Shown here: positions 1-11,398 of the stretch, in pieces
How positions within the stretch are numbered: the stretch's first letter is position 1
Layout of the letters: every line of letters starts with the position of its first letter
NCBI GenBank assembly: GCA_011316305.1
Contig: SAUG01000063.1
Span: 487,021 to 551,020, forward strand
Source of the DNA: Rusavskia elegans
Lineage: Eukaryota > Ascomycota > Lecanoromycetes > Teloschistales > Teloschistaceae
DNA: 64,000 nucleotides
Direction of reading: 5' to 3'
Translations under genes and position numbers: made by a program
The notes under the pieces: model-generated
What the model was told of the DNA's origin: nothing
Seen by the model: the letters and a program-made list of their open reading frames with translations, nothing else
The model's database searches: none

Positions 1-22
1 TCAATGTGATGAGATGAACCTC

Positions 23-409
23 TCAAGCCTTCTTTTTCCCCGCCGCCGTCGCTTTTGCCTTTGCTGCCTTTTTCCGATTACTCCGTATCATAACCATACC
101 CAAGAAGCTTCCAACGACCGCGCAGCCGAGTAAAATAATGATGACTGGTAAGCGAATTGCCCATACCCGAGGGGGGAAGAAGTCGTGAAGTGGATGGCCG
201 GCGTCAACGAAAGGCTGTAGACTCTTAGCTCCTTGCCAAATCGAGGGATCAGATTAGATATTGAGACGCGCCATTAAAAGTGTCCACGTCGTATAATAGA
301 GAAAGACTGTTGTAGCCACGATGAGCATCGCCATGCCCACGAGCTTGTCAAGCTAGCACAAGAGGTTAGCGCTTGGAGTGACCAGACCAAAGATACAGGG
401 GCAGACCAT
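23..409 (-). CDS. DPM2: Dolichol-phosphate mannose synthase regulatory subunit DPM2
   Basis: DPM2 is the small ER-membrane subunit that stabilises and activates dolichol-phosphate mannose synthase, which supplies mannose for N-glycans and GPI anchors. The model is complement(23..214, 272..352, 407..409), giving 91 aa, close to the family's usual 80-95. Two hydrophobic helices are visible: one starting near VGMAMLIVATTVFLYY, the other near PVIIILLGCAVVGSFLG. They are separated by a PFVDAGHPLHD loop and followed by a lysine/alanine-rich cytosolic tail. The ATG stands alone before the first intron (353-406). The reading frame across the second intron (215-271) is kept only if its donor is GC rather than GT; the nearby GT donor would shift the frame. 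The gene lies divergent from the CWC22 gene. Family identity is strong from the two helices and the loop; the second donor is inferred from frame. Confidence 0.85.
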
Positions 410-649
410 GATGAGAAGGAGCGACTTGGATATAGTTTGAAAAGGAGCGGCAGTTGCGACAGTGACTTGGCTTTACCTCAGATTAAAGCTCATAGGAAAA
501 TGACACTGAGCTTAGACCCAAACTGTCAAACGGTTCAGAATGCTTGGCAAGCCTTGCAAGCCCGGACATCTTTTTACTCGTCTTCCTCAATCACCGAGGC
601 CTTCACCATTTGGCCCACTAAAAAGAGTGTCTAGACTCTGCGGATCACG

Positions 650-2977
650 ATGATGCAGTCTGCTGTCCGCTTACCGACACCTCCACCTCTAGATTCCTTT
701 CCTAAAATATCTACTATCAGTCGCAAACGGTCTCCTCCTTCTCGTTCACCTTCACCCGTCCGCAGGCGCTCACCTCCCCGCAACTTCGATCCTTCAGCAC
801 ATAGTTTTAGGGATGTTGATCCACAGCGTGCTGCTGAGCGAGAGCGCCAGCTGGCCGAGAGGTTGCGGAAACACGAACCGGAGCCTACTAAGCCGCCCAC
901 CGAGGAAGAGAAGCAAGCAGCGGCCAAGGCAGAATATGAGAAACTACTGAACTCAAGATCAGGAGGAACTTACATTCCCCCCGCGAGATTACGAGCCTTG
1001 CAAGCACAGATCACGGACAAAACGAGCAAAGAATACCAGCGGATGGCTTGGGAGGCTCTGAAGAAATCAATCAATGGTCTGATCAATAAAGTGAACGTCT
1101 CAAACATCAAGCACATTATCCCGGAGCTATTTACGGAGAACCTAGTCAGGGGCAGGGGCCTATTTTGCCGGTCAATCATGAAGGCAGCGGCATCATCATC
1201 GGGTTTCGTATCCATCTACGCAGCCATGGCCGCCATAATCAATACGAAATTACCCCAGGTCGGCGAACTACTCGTCCATCGACTCATCGTGCAGTTCAAA
1301 AAGGCTTTCAAGCGAAACGACAAAGCCGTCTGCCTCTCATCTACCATGTTCATTGCTCACTTGGTCAATCAGCAAGTCGTACACGAAGTTCTGGCTGCAC
1401 AAATACTGTTGCTCTTGCTCAACAAGCCGACGGATGATGGTGTTGAAATTGCAGTAGGCTTGACGAGAGAAGTGGGACAGCATCTGGAGGAGATGAGCGG
1501 TCCCATCGCCCTGGCTGTTTTCGATCAGTTCCGAAGCATTCTACATGAGCAAGACATTGACAAGAGGGTGCAGTATATGATCGAGGTTCTTTTCCAAGTC
1601 AGGAAAGATAAATACAAGGACAACCCTGCTATCAAGGATGAGCTTGATCTTGTCGAAGAGGAGGACCAAATTACACATCGAGCAAGTCTGGACGATGACT
1701 TCGACGTCCAGGACAAATTGAATGTCTTCAAATTCGATGCTGAATGGGAGGAGCATGAAGAGGCGTACAAGAAGCTGAAGGCTGAAATCCTGGGTGAAGT
1801 AGAGGGTAGTGGTGACGAGGAATACGAGACTGCCGAGAGCTCTGATGACGACGAGGCCAAAGAGGAAAAGGAGCTGGAGATCAAGGATCAGACCAATACC
1901 GATCTCACGAATTTACGACGGACCATTTACTTGACCATCATGTCAAGCTTGGACTTCGAGGAAGCAGTTCACAAGTTGCTGAAGATTAATTTACCCGTGG
2001 GACAGGAAGCTGAACTGCCCTCCATGGTGGCTGAATGCTGCTCGCAGGAGCGTACATACTCGAAATTCTACGGCCTGATCGGCGAACGCTTCGCCAAACT
2101 CAATCGACTTTGGACGGAGCTCTTCGAACAATCCTTTGCCAAATACTACGACACGATCCACCGATATGAGACGAACCGTCTCCGCAACATTGCGCGCTTC
2201 TTTGGCCACCTCCTGAGCTCTGGCGGCATTGGCTGGCATGTTCTTTCCATCGTTCATTTGAACGAAGATGAGACTACTTCTAGCAGCCGCATCTTCATCA
2301 AAATTCTGTTCCAAGACCTCGCAGAAGCGCTTGGTATGCCAAAACTGCAGGCCCATCTCAAGGATGAGAGTATGCGCCCGAGCTACGAGGGGCTCTTCCC
2401 AACAGATGATGCACGCAATACGCGATTCTCTATCAATTACTTTACCAGCATCGGTATGGGTGCCCTGACGGACGAGATGAGGGAACACTTGAAGAACGCT
2501 CCGAAGCCAGTAGCAATCATGCCGCCAGCACCAAAGAGCGAGTCAGGGTCCGAGAGCTCAGTGTCAAGTTATTCGTCTTACAGTGGGTCATCCAGGTCGT
2601 ACTCTCGATCACGTTCACCATCGCGTTCGCGTGCCATCCGCCAGCGGTCCAGGTCATATTCCAGCTCGCGTTCCCCTCGGCCCCCTCCCCGCTCGCAAAC
2701 AGGCCGTCGAAGATCCTATTCTAGATCAGCCTCACCTCCGCGACGCGTCCGGGGAGTCCGCCGTCGATCTAGTACAAGGTCACCGAGTCCTCGACCGATG
2801 CGTCGAAGCCGGCGACCCCCTACTGGATCGTACTCGAGGTCGCGCAGCCCTCCAGCGCGTCGAAGGCCACAGCAACGCTCGTACTCAAGCTCTCGTTCCC
2901 CGTCTAGGTCACGTGTTGTAGACCGCCGACGTGCCCGATCATATTCAAGGTCGGTATCGCGGGAGCGGAGACGGTGA
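650..2977 (+). CDS. cwc22: Pre-mRNA-splicing factor CWC22
   Basis: CWC22 is a spliceosome component that joins before the first catalytic step; in animals it also recruits eIF4A3. The gene is a single exon of 775 aa. After a basic, proline/serine-rich N-terminus there is a MIF4G helical-repeat domain (about residues 135-330, including YQRMAWEALKKSINGLINK and the LVHRLIVQFKKAFKRND helix). An acidic linker rich in D/E follows (about 370-410), then an MA3 domain (about 420-540, with LRRTIYLTIMSSLDFEEAVHK). The last 140 residues are an RS domain with many SRS, RSRSPS and SYSRS repeats, typical of splicing factors. The ATG at 650 is the first methionine of the open frame. Confidence in the family is high because domain order and motifs all agree. 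Confidence 0.95.
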   Translation: MMQSAVRLPTPPPLDSFPKISTISRKRSPPSRSPSPVRRRSPPRNFDPSAHSFRDVDPQRAAERERQLAERLRKHEPEPTKPPTEEEKQAAAKAEYEKLLNSRSGGTYIPPARLRALQAQITDKTSKEYQRMAWEALKKSINGLINKVNVSNIKHIIPELFTENLVRGRGLFCRSIMKAAASSSGFVSIYAAMAAIINTKLPQVGELLVHRLIVQFKKAFKRNDKAVCLSSTMFIAHLVNQQVVHEVLAAQILLLLLNKPTDDGVEIAVGLTREVGQHLEEMSGPIALAVFDQFRSILHEQDIDKRVQYMIEVLFQVRKDKYKDNPAIKDELDLVEEEDQITHRASLDDDFDVQDKLNVFKFDAEWEEHEEAYKKLKAEILGEVEGSGDEEYETAESSDDDEAKEEKELEIKDQTNTDLTNLRRTIYLTIMSSLDFEEAVHKLLKINLPVGQEAELPSMVAECCSQERTYSKFYGLIGERFAKLNRLWTELFEQSFAKYYDTIHRYETNRLRNIARFFGHLLSSGGIGWHVLSIVHLNEDETTSSSRIFIKILFQDLAEALGMPKLQAHLKDESMRPSYEGLFPTDDARNTRFSINYFTSIGMGALTDEMREHLKNAPKPVAIMPPAPKSESGSESSVSSYSSYSGSSRSYSRSRSPSRSRAIRQRSRSYSSSRSPRPPPRSQTGRRRSYSRSASPPRRVRGVRRRSSTRSPSPRPMRRSRRPPTGSYSRSRSPPARRRPQQRSYSSSRSPSRSRVVDRRRARSYSRSVSRERRR

Positions 2978-3776
2978 CACAGAGACGGTGACATTGGATG
3001 CCTCATGGGGATGGTCGACACGTAGGTGGTGCGGAAGGATGGTCATAAGCTCTCTATTCGTAATCTCCATGTGACCTCTGCTGCTAGGACACTATTCTGG
3101 CAAGATCTCAGGACGGCCATTAATACGGAAAATGGAAGAATTCTGGGTTATCATTACCCTCCATGTACTACCTATTATCTTCCTGTTGCACCATCTCCTG
3201 ATTAAGTAGATCGTCATCGTCCTGAGCAGATCTACAATCTAGCCTCTATGCATTGTTGCGCAATCAGTGACCCCACGTTCCTGCAAGCAGCCTCATTGCC
3301 CCTCAGGTACCTGATTCGACTTCATCCCGCGCTGCCATTTGCTGTCTCCTCAACCTCCCCAGCACCTGTTGCTCTTCAACATCCTTCCAAGTGCTCGCTA
3401 GAAGCTGCAACATAGTCGCCTACAGCTTCAACTCGAAAAGCAACCAAGGAAGCTCCACCATCCGAGCTGAACCATCAAACAACACGGCTGTCTTACCCAT
3501 TCCCGACCGGCTTGTCTAAGCAGCTTCATTGTGCTCTACACCGGCCAGAAAGGATCCAATACTACCGTGCGACGCTCAGCATTACCCAGTACATTATCCA
3601 TCAGCTGCTTCTGGGCAACAGCTGTGTCAGCCGCTGCTAGCCAGCTGACCCCCAACGTCCCGGGTGACTCGAGCTTGGATTGTCAACAAGTGGTGCCTGG
3701 ACACCGCTCTCACCTTCCGAATACATTGTTCTATTCGGGTCCCCTTTCGTTTGCCCCATATTGCCAGAACGGGTGA
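2978..3776. other. Intergenic region and 5' leader of the BCAS3-like gene
   Basis: This 0.8 kb stretch separates two genes on the same strand. It should hold the CWC22 3' end and the promoter and leader of the next gene. Open frames at 3531-3776 and 3664-4047 have no recognisable protein content. An in-frame TGA lies directly before the ATG at 3777, which fixes that start unless an upstream exon exists. Confidence 0.5.
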
Positions 3777-6700
3777 ATGCCCTCATTGCCAGACAAAAGC
3801 TCAAGACCATCGCAGCAGACCTCTAGCGCTATTCCTTTCGACCAAGGAGCAATCCAAGAAGGCCGAGGCAGTGGTCAAAGGTCGAAGAAGAAACATGACC
3901 GTGGTGCGAGAACTGCGAGCAGGGATAGGCCGTCCAATTCGTTTCCCAACGAGCTGTGAGTACCATCACCTCAATCCCCAAACCAACTGTCTTCAACCCC
4001 ATCATGTCATTCTTCGTTCATCACATTCACCCACACACAGCCGCTGACTGAACCACTTCCAGAGCCTCACCACCTTCGCTATTGTCTCAGCTTCAAGCTT
4101 CCTCGCCTCCTCTTCCATATGCTTCCGATGACATTTCCTCCCCACTTCTGGCCGCGCTTGGGACGTTTCCGGCAACGGAGGATACAAGTCAGCCGATAGA
4201 CCTAAGAGGAGACTGGGCCAAGAACATCTCCTCGGATTCGAGCCCTCCGAACAACCAGGCCAATGGCTTCAGCTTGGCCGGTTCGACACCTCCAGTATAT
4301 CAGCCTACAAAAGGATATTCCGGTGGTTTTAGCAATGTATCCCCGGGCCCCTCGCCCCCTACGACCCACGCAAAGCTAGCCCGTCGTACAAGCGGATACC
4401 AAAGTCTCGGCGGGTATTTAAGCTCCTCCCCTGGCAGAGAAAGGCCAGTCTCTGGACATTCTCAGAGATCCACCACGCAGAATCCCCCCTTACCGCATTA
4501 CCAGCAACCTCACTTCTACAGCACACCTCAGGTCGATTTCGGTGTAACACAGACCCATCGCGAAAGCCAAGGATCCACAAGTCGTGGCTGTAGGGTTTTT
4601 GGTAACCTAGCTTCTGCCGGTGCCGAAGGCTTCGGGGGCGCCGAGAGTGTACTTCTGATAGGTTTGCAGAATGGCCTAGACGTCTTTAACTTTGACAATG
4701 GGAGGGCAGATCGCATTGGACGCTTGGGTGACCTAGGGGGAACAGTCATAGGAGCCCAGCTTCTGCCCTCCTCGTTCAGGGACGATGCCATACATTCATT
4801 ACGACCGCTAGTCGCCGTTATCTTAAACGGCCCTCAGCACAATGAGCGCTCTGGGTCACGCCAGAGCTTCCGAAACCAATCCGATGACGCTTTGTTTGAC
4901 CCTTCAGCCTCCACAATGGCAGCTCTCGAGCATACGGAACATGATGACCCAGATCGACGCACTTTCTACCAAACCACTGTTGAAGTCTATTCCTTGGGCA
5001 AATGTGAACACATTGCAACACTTCTGAAAAGCCCTCCTGCTGAGAGCCCATTTGGTCCTCAAGACATCTCTCGCTCAACAGACGCTCCGCCAGATGGTGA
5101 CTGGGCACTCCAAGCATGTGGACGATTCCTGATAGTAGGATCTGGCAGGAGCGGAGAGATCTTCATATTCGAAACTAAATACAACAAGGAATCATCGTTG
5201 GCTTTCAAATGCATTGGGAAAACTTGGACTTCCATTGCACAGCAAATACCACGCAGTCGATCAACATCCTCCACCGAAGCTAACAAACCCGTCCCGGAAG
5301 AGGGTATCGAGGATCGTCTACATAGACGTGAATGGCCAATCTTTGCCTTGAGCCACCGCTGGCTTGCGACAGTCCCACCCACTAAACCTACAAAGACAAC
5401 GGTACATGCATCGATCGACCTCCCGCAGCCTCACCACAAGCCACCAGGCCTCAGCTCGCACACATCCCCCCAAACTCCTCAACCTAGCTGTGACCTGGAT
5501 ACCCCAGGACAAGAGAGCCTTCTCAACAAGGTAGCTCGAGATGTGACCCAGGAGTTTATGAAAGGAGCGCGCTGGGTTGGCGACCAGGGAATTCGAGCTT
5601 GGAAGAATTACTGGCAGAAACCGCCTGATCCAAGTACAGTGCTGAAGCCGCCACCGGAAACCGCTCGTCTTCCATTTCTCTACGATCCGTTGCCGCCGAC
5701 GCACGCTAACAGCGAGGACTCTTCCCAACCCCTCAGTCAGCGTGCTGTCGTTGCTGTTCTGGATCTTGAGAAGCTTTCGACCAGCCAATCTGCCAAAGAC
5801 GAGGTTGCCTTACATCCTCTGGCAGTTTTTGCACTTGCAGATGGTTGTAGTCTTGTATCTTTCACCCCCAATGGTCTGAACCTGTTGACGGCAAGCGCCA
5901 AGGGCGACGTTCAGCATGTATGGAGCCTAATGCGCATGGCACATGGAGCCCTGGACCATCAGGCAGATTTGAGCCAGGTCCACAAAGCACCAAGCATTAG
6001 GCAAATTGCTCGCTTCACAAGAATGACGGTAGCCAGGATCGTTGACGTCGTTTGGACCGAGCCTGGGGGTGAGAGGCTGGCGCTGGTGACAGAAAGAGGA
6101 ACGGTACACATATATGACTTACCCCAATCAGCGCTACAATGGCCACCACCTCGACGTACCATGAAGGCCGTGACTAGCGCCGCTCATTCTCCCAAAGTAT
6201 CCCCTGAACTTGACGCAGCGGTTCCAGCGAACCCGAGCTCCGGCCGGCTGGGTTCTGCAATGGACATGGTCACTGGCCGGACACAGCCACTGTTCGCGGC
6301 AGTCCGGGGGCGTCCGGCTAGCATTGGGAATCCATTCAGCGGGTTTAGCGGCATGTCGTTGACAGCGGGTGCGGGCATCAAGAGCGGCAAGGTGGTTGCA
6401 GCTGGCTTCAACAGATCTGTAGGGGCAGCGACAGGAACCGTCGACACCATCCGTCATCTAGGGGAGAACCGACTGACGCTGCCTGGGCCTTCACACGCAG
6501 CTGCACCTGGCCGCGTTCGGTGGCTTGCCGGCAAGAACCGAGGGTACATGGCTGTGACGGGAGGCGACACGCTGAGAATTTACCGAATCAGCCACAGTAC
6601 AAATCCCAAGCGCGGCAAACGGCGACCATCGGTGGTCGGCAACAAGCCAGTCGAGCTGAGACTCGGTGACACGATCCATCATCCGGTAAGAGGCATGCAA

Positions 6701-7201
6701 TGGAAGGGAACGGCACGAAGAGAGCAAGCGGACAAGTCTTCCTCGTCCGCGCCAAGCTTCTGGCAAGCTCGAGCACCCCGGCCTGTGTCACGGGCTGAGG
6801 AAGACAGCCTGCATAGCCAGGCGGAAATCGACACGAACGCTCCATACCAGCCTTTCCACACCGACAGACGGGTCAATCTACATGTCTACACGGAAGAAGA
6901 CCGAGTGGCGGATACACATCATCTCCGGGACTCTTCGCCTTGGGTGTTTGGAGAAGCAATTCCGACGATACGGACGAGGACTGGGGCTGCCGTCTCGAAC
7001 GAGACGGACGTAAGCGATATGGAGGCAGCCGGGTCCATGGAAAACCACGTGCGGGTGCAAGGCAACGAAAAGGAAGGGCAGCAGATCGTCATTACCACTC
7101 GGCGGCGCAAAGCGGCCAAGGCTGATGTGGCGGAAGGGGGTGAGGAGGAGATTTTCGAGGATGATTGCGAGGTTGTGGATTTTGCTGATGAGCGTGTCTA
7201 G
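3777..7201 (+). CDS. BCAS3-like WD40 / beta-propeller protein
   Basis: The model is join(3777..3955, 4063..7201), 1105 aa. The intron (3956-4062) starts GTGAGT and restores the frame exactly. After a disordered S/P-rich N-terminus (about 1-240) comes a beta-propeller-like region, with segments such as LLIGLQNGLDVFNFDNG, TTVEVYSLGKCEHIATL and FTPNGLNLLTASAKGDVQHVWS. A BCAS3-type segment follows (RIVDVVWTEPGGERLALVTE, then GRVRWLAGKNRGYMAVTGG). The C-terminus is acidic. Metazoan BCAS3 is a PROPPIN-like protein that works with PHAF1 at phagophores and binds phosphoinositides; a similar role here is inference from family membership. The start is supported by an in-frame stop directly upstream of the ATG. 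It could also be annotated simply as a fungal WD repeat protein. Confidence 0.75.
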
Positions 7202-8848
7202 ATTTCTAGAATTCAGTGGATTGTTGTTGATGCATCATGCAGCATGAAGATACCGGAGTTGACATTGGATGGACGGATGGACTGAAGGACAGGAGGGATG
7301 GGGTTCACTCCAAGGATATCTGGCGAAGCAAAGTGCATACTGGATTGGAGGCGTATTGGGATAGGAGGGGCCATCTGCAAAGAGATTCACATCTTCGTTT
7401 AGAGAAACAAGGACTACTACTAGCAATCACAAATCATAGTTTATGGATTCTTTTCTCGCTGTCGCTGATCGGCTGGAGGATTGCACACTTGGACGGAAAG
7501 CGGCATGGGTGTGGAGTTGCAGTATGCGGGCGTTGATTGATGGCGCTCGTGGATTTATTGGATACTTTTATCGAAATGGACGTTTTCGGACCGAGGGAAA
7601 CGGGGCTAAGTGACGGAGGGTTGGACGGAGGTACAATACCGATTACCGATTGTTGTTCTGGGAAGATCTCGTACGAGGGAGGGGAACATGGCGATGGTGG
7701 TCGATCCAACGGTTCGGCCTTGGTCGGTACGTCGAACGTCGATACCACCCTTGGTACCGACCTGTCGACTCCACGAGATGATGACCAACAACTATCAGTA
7801 CCTTAGGTAGGTCCGCCGTCTAGACATTTGGATGACTACGTCGCCAACCTTCGAGCCGTCAACAGATCAGTCCAACCCCACAATAAATGATCCCCATGCT
7901 TTTTTTCCGATAGACTCTCCTTCCGCCCAAACAGGCGCTTTGGCTTCTGGGACACGAGCTAACACGGACAGCCGAGATGAGCATTTGGCTGCTTTGGGAC
8001 TCGAGGACTTGGATTGGCACCCCGTTCTACATTTGGGAATGCTCCACCGATGTCTAGAGGTACATACTTGGACTCACTCGACTCAAGATGAGTCAACGCA
8101 GAGCAGGACCAAGACGGCTGCCTCTTCCGCCAGGTACAACCGCGAAACGTCGGAGGCTTCGGCGAATTCTTCGCTTGCTGCAGCTGCGGAAGTTCAAGCT
8201 GCAATCCTTCTTCCATGCCAACGGGACCTTTGCGCTTCCTCACCTGCCATCCGGATGTCTCTGTCCATGCCGCTAGCAGACGGTATGGTCCGTAGCCTGA
8301 TCGATAGCGCCATGCAGATAATGCATCCCTCAACCACTAACATCCTCCACTATCCTCCCCAGGTCCATAGCGGCACGCCTCAGAGCCACAATCAGCCGTC
8401 GAGAGTCAAGCCAGCTATCCGGAAAGCCTGACTCTTCTGCCTGAGCTTGGTCCAACATCCACCGGAGCCCCATTTTATTGGCGAACGGCATCCTTCCTGC
8501 AGGCACCGCAATCCTGCCGAAAATAATCAATCACCATGCCCCATACTAATACTCGCCGCTGCGCCCACCTTGCAGCTGATGTCGTACTCCAACGGTTGTG
8601 CAGCCTTGGAACGAACAGGTCCCTGTACCACTTACCCTCGTTACAACTCTCTCGTTGCATCTAGTCCCGAACACTTGCCGTACCACGCCAATTGAATCCG
8701 AACAACTACGACCACCTTGCCTAAACGCTTCTGAGTACAAGAAGGTCAAAAACAAAAAGAGAATCCGCGAGCCTTAGATCAAGTGCCTACGTCGAGGTAC
8801 AGCAAAAGCCCCGGCCATGTTCTGGTGCTCAAGACGGTCATAGATACT
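7202..8848. other. Intergenic region, no convincing gene
   Basis: This 1.6 kb stretch contains several open frames on both strands (see 7832-8431) but no recognisable domain, RNA gene or repeat. It probably carries the 3' end of the BCAS3-like gene and the promoter and leader of the DUF7729 gene. Confidence 0.4.
7832..8431 (+). CDS. Hypothetical ORF, weak support
   Basis: An ATG-started frame of 199 codons encodes a serine/threonine/alanine-rich sequence with no motif I recognise. An acidic stretch (EHLAALGLEDLDWHPVLHLG) faintly resembles parts of fungal transcription regulators, but no DNA-binding domain precedes it. The antisense frame is also open, which lowers the weight of the open frame itself. 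It may be a degenerate gene, an exon of an unmodelled gene, or chance. Nothing next to it suggests a function. Confidence 0.2.
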   Translation: MTTSPTFEPSTDQSNPTINDPHAFFPIDSPSAQTGALASGTRANTDSRDEHLAALGLEDLDWHPVLHLGMLHRCLEVHTWTHSTQDESTQSRTKTAASSARYNRETSEASANSSLAAAAEVQAAILLPCQRDLCASSPAIRMSLSMPLADGMVRSLIDSAMQIMHPSTTNILHYPPQVHSGTPQSHNQPSRVKPAIRKA

Positions 8849-10262
8849 ATGGCAATGCCCTTGGAGTCTCGAGCAACCAGTTATGGGAGACATTCTCGCT
8901 GTGTAATCCGGAAGGAGAGCGGCGAAGAACGGCCGGTATGGTATTCACAAGATCCATTCAGATCAGGGACAACTCCACACATCAGACCACGACCAGCTCG
9001 GCGGCGCTGTTTAAAGCCCACAGCCTTAACCGTCCTACATCTGTCTTTTTGCTTTCTGATATTACTCCCGACCCTCTGTGTACCCGCAAGTGCCACAAGA
9101 CCAGCCAACGGACGTCGGCAAGAGCGATATGGGAAACTGGCTTCCGAACTTCCAAGATGGGAGGTCATAGAACCTGACCTGGCCTCCTTTGGTCCGGGGG
9201 AAATTGTGTACGATAGGAGGTATCCCCTTTTGCCAGTACACAATGACCTTTATCGGCGACAGGACAGCGTCAACATTGAGGAGTCGTCGAAAGGAACCGC
9301 AAAGACTACGGCCGACAAACGCCTCAAATTCTCTTCGACATCAACCGCGAAGCCAGCAGCAGCAACCTTTACCCCGGTCAACCCGCCAGGTTCAACGTCC
9401 TTACCCTCAACCTCTTCTTCGTCCTCTACTTCGGCAGAACCAACGTCGATCGTAACAGCACCCGGCGCCGGCTCCAGTCTGCCACGTCCTTTCGATACTG
9501 GTTTGGGGAGTAACTACACCCAAGACAGTTGTCTACAATTCATGAACAACTTCCTTCGCAACGAAACTTTCACCTCATGCCTTCCGTTCAGCCTCCTCCT
9601 CCAGGTAGCTTCCCAATTGTCCTTACTGCACCCGAATCTAGCTAATGTATTCCCTCCAGAATTCCATGTCTTTCTTCTCCGTGACCAAATCGCTCTCCAC
9701 CATCACCCACACCCTCGACGCTGCCTGTAGGCCCATCGATTCTACTTGCAGCCCCCTCATGTCCTCCATCGCCACCCAACTCCGCCGAGACGAAAACTGC
9801 GCCGCTGACTATCGCCGCGAGCAGCCCCTTGTCGTCGCCGCCTACAACGGTCTCGTCGCCTATGAAGCCCTTTACAAGGCCGGCTGTGCCCGCGATCCTG
9901 ACAGAGGAAACTACTGTTACGCAAACGCCGTCACCAATACTTCCTCACCCACGGACAATTATCCCTACTATCTTCCCCTAGGGATACCGCTTCCCGGTGG
10001 GAGCCAACCCAGCTGTACGGCTTGTCTGAGAGAGACGATGAGGATCTTCAACGAGGCGGCATCGGACAGGAGCCAGCAGGCGTTGATACGGACCCTGCCG
10101 GCTGCCGCGCAGATGATCAATGTGGGATGCGGGCCGGGATTTGCGAATGAGACGATTCCCAGCGCGGCACAGAACGCGGGTGCTATGTCCGCAGTACTTC
10201 CGCGACGGAGTACTGTTGTTGTTTTGGCGGTGTCATTTGCGATGGTCGTTGGTGTGATATGA
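8849..10262 (+). CDS. DUF7729 fungal surface protein, probably GPI-anchored
   Basis: The model is join(8849..9604, 9660..10262), 452 aa. The 55-nt intron is in phase 0 and rejoins SCLPFSLLLQ to NSMSFFSV. A hydrophobic segment (about 52-75, LTVLHLSFCFLILLPTLCV) acts as a signal sequence or anchor after a basic N-terminus. A long Ser/Thr/Pro-rich region follows, likely O-glycosylated. The cysteine-containing DUF7729 domain comes next, with spaced cysteines (SCLQFM, FTSCLPFS, DAACRPIDSTC, CTACLRETM). The extreme C-terminus is hydrophobic (STVVVLAVSFAMVVGVI), as expected for a GPI signal. The function of DUF7729 proteins is unknown to me; a cell-wall role is inference. The open frame extends further upstream but has no ATG there. 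Confidence 0.8.
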
Positions 10263-11398
10263 TACCCCCTTTTTTTTCGTCGGCATTGATTTTGGGGTGA
10301 ATGGGAAAATGGGTGTATATATGATATACGGCTCTTTGTAATTATCACGGCTGATCTCACTTCGCAACTTTATGTATATAGACAGGGACTCGTGGTCAGG
10401 CTTGGATTGGGCTTGCTTATACCGGGACTTCTCTTGGATATCAAGCAGAGGCCGTCGGGCTTGGATTATATTACCCCCTTTGTGGCTGGATGTATATATT
10501 CCAATCACATATTCATTCATCCACGAAACTCGTCCGTTCATCGATATACCCAAGACTTATACGTTTGAAAAAAAAAACCCCCCTGTCTCCCAGACATTCA
10601 GCATTGAGATCCTCATTCTTGTGCTCGGGATCTTGTTCATTGTGAATCAATCGATATACACACTGGTAGAGTATATGTCGTGTCGTACGTAGCAGACGGC
10701 CATATATCAACTCATTTGACGTGTTGCGACCCTTTTTATCGCTTTCAAGCCTATCTAATTTATTTCGCTCGCTTTGTGCGAAGAAAATCAATATTCATGA
10801 TACCGATACCCAATACCCAATACCGTTTGCAAGATATGATATATGAAGAAATAAATATAATCAACCCAAGGGGAAAAAACCCCTCGTGTCAAGCCCGATG
10901 ACGATCGAGTACAAATTTTACAGATATGTGTAGTAGTAGGGTGACAGACACTAACTACTTCACAAGTTCCAGGGAGAAAAAAAGGGGGCGTACGGTGATT
11001 CAAAACACCCATGCCTTTTTATTAAGGCTCTTGAATCTCTCTCTCAATTTCAAGCTACGTACGTATATTTCTCCCTCGTCTACTTCGTACTCGAAGAGAG
11101 CTCTTGAGTAAAACGCAATCCCGCTCAACCGCCCCATCCATCCTGATTACTATCGATCGCAACGAAGTGCTTTTAGAGCGTAAGTAAAGGCAGTCTGCAA
11201 TCCTGGTACGTGTAGTTATGCCACGATAGCCGCCAACGCCGGCAAATGGTATGGTGATAATTGCACATCCCGCCCCCGGCGCCCCGGTTGAAAACACAGC
11301 AGGATGAATGAAAGAAGCGGACAACTATGGTATCATAAGCATGCAGAAAAGTTCTCCACCCGGCATAGGCTGGTTTTATCATCATCAGTCACCCTTCG
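10263..11398. other. AT-rich convergent intergenic region
   Basis: This stretch lies between two converging genes and should contain both 3' ends. It has homopolymer runs (for example T/C runs near 10264 and A/C runs near 10567) and many TATATA-type stretches. I see no gene, tRNA or convincing repeat in it. Confidence 0.5.

Noticed and set aside
437..634. 65-codon frame between DPM2 and CWC22
   Set aside because: It lies in a divergent promoter, has no recognisable motif and ends before the CWC22 start.
3531..4047. Overlapping open frames upstream of the BCAS3-like gene
   Set aside because: No protein-like features; one runs across the intron of the downstream gene. They are best explained as leader and intron sequence.
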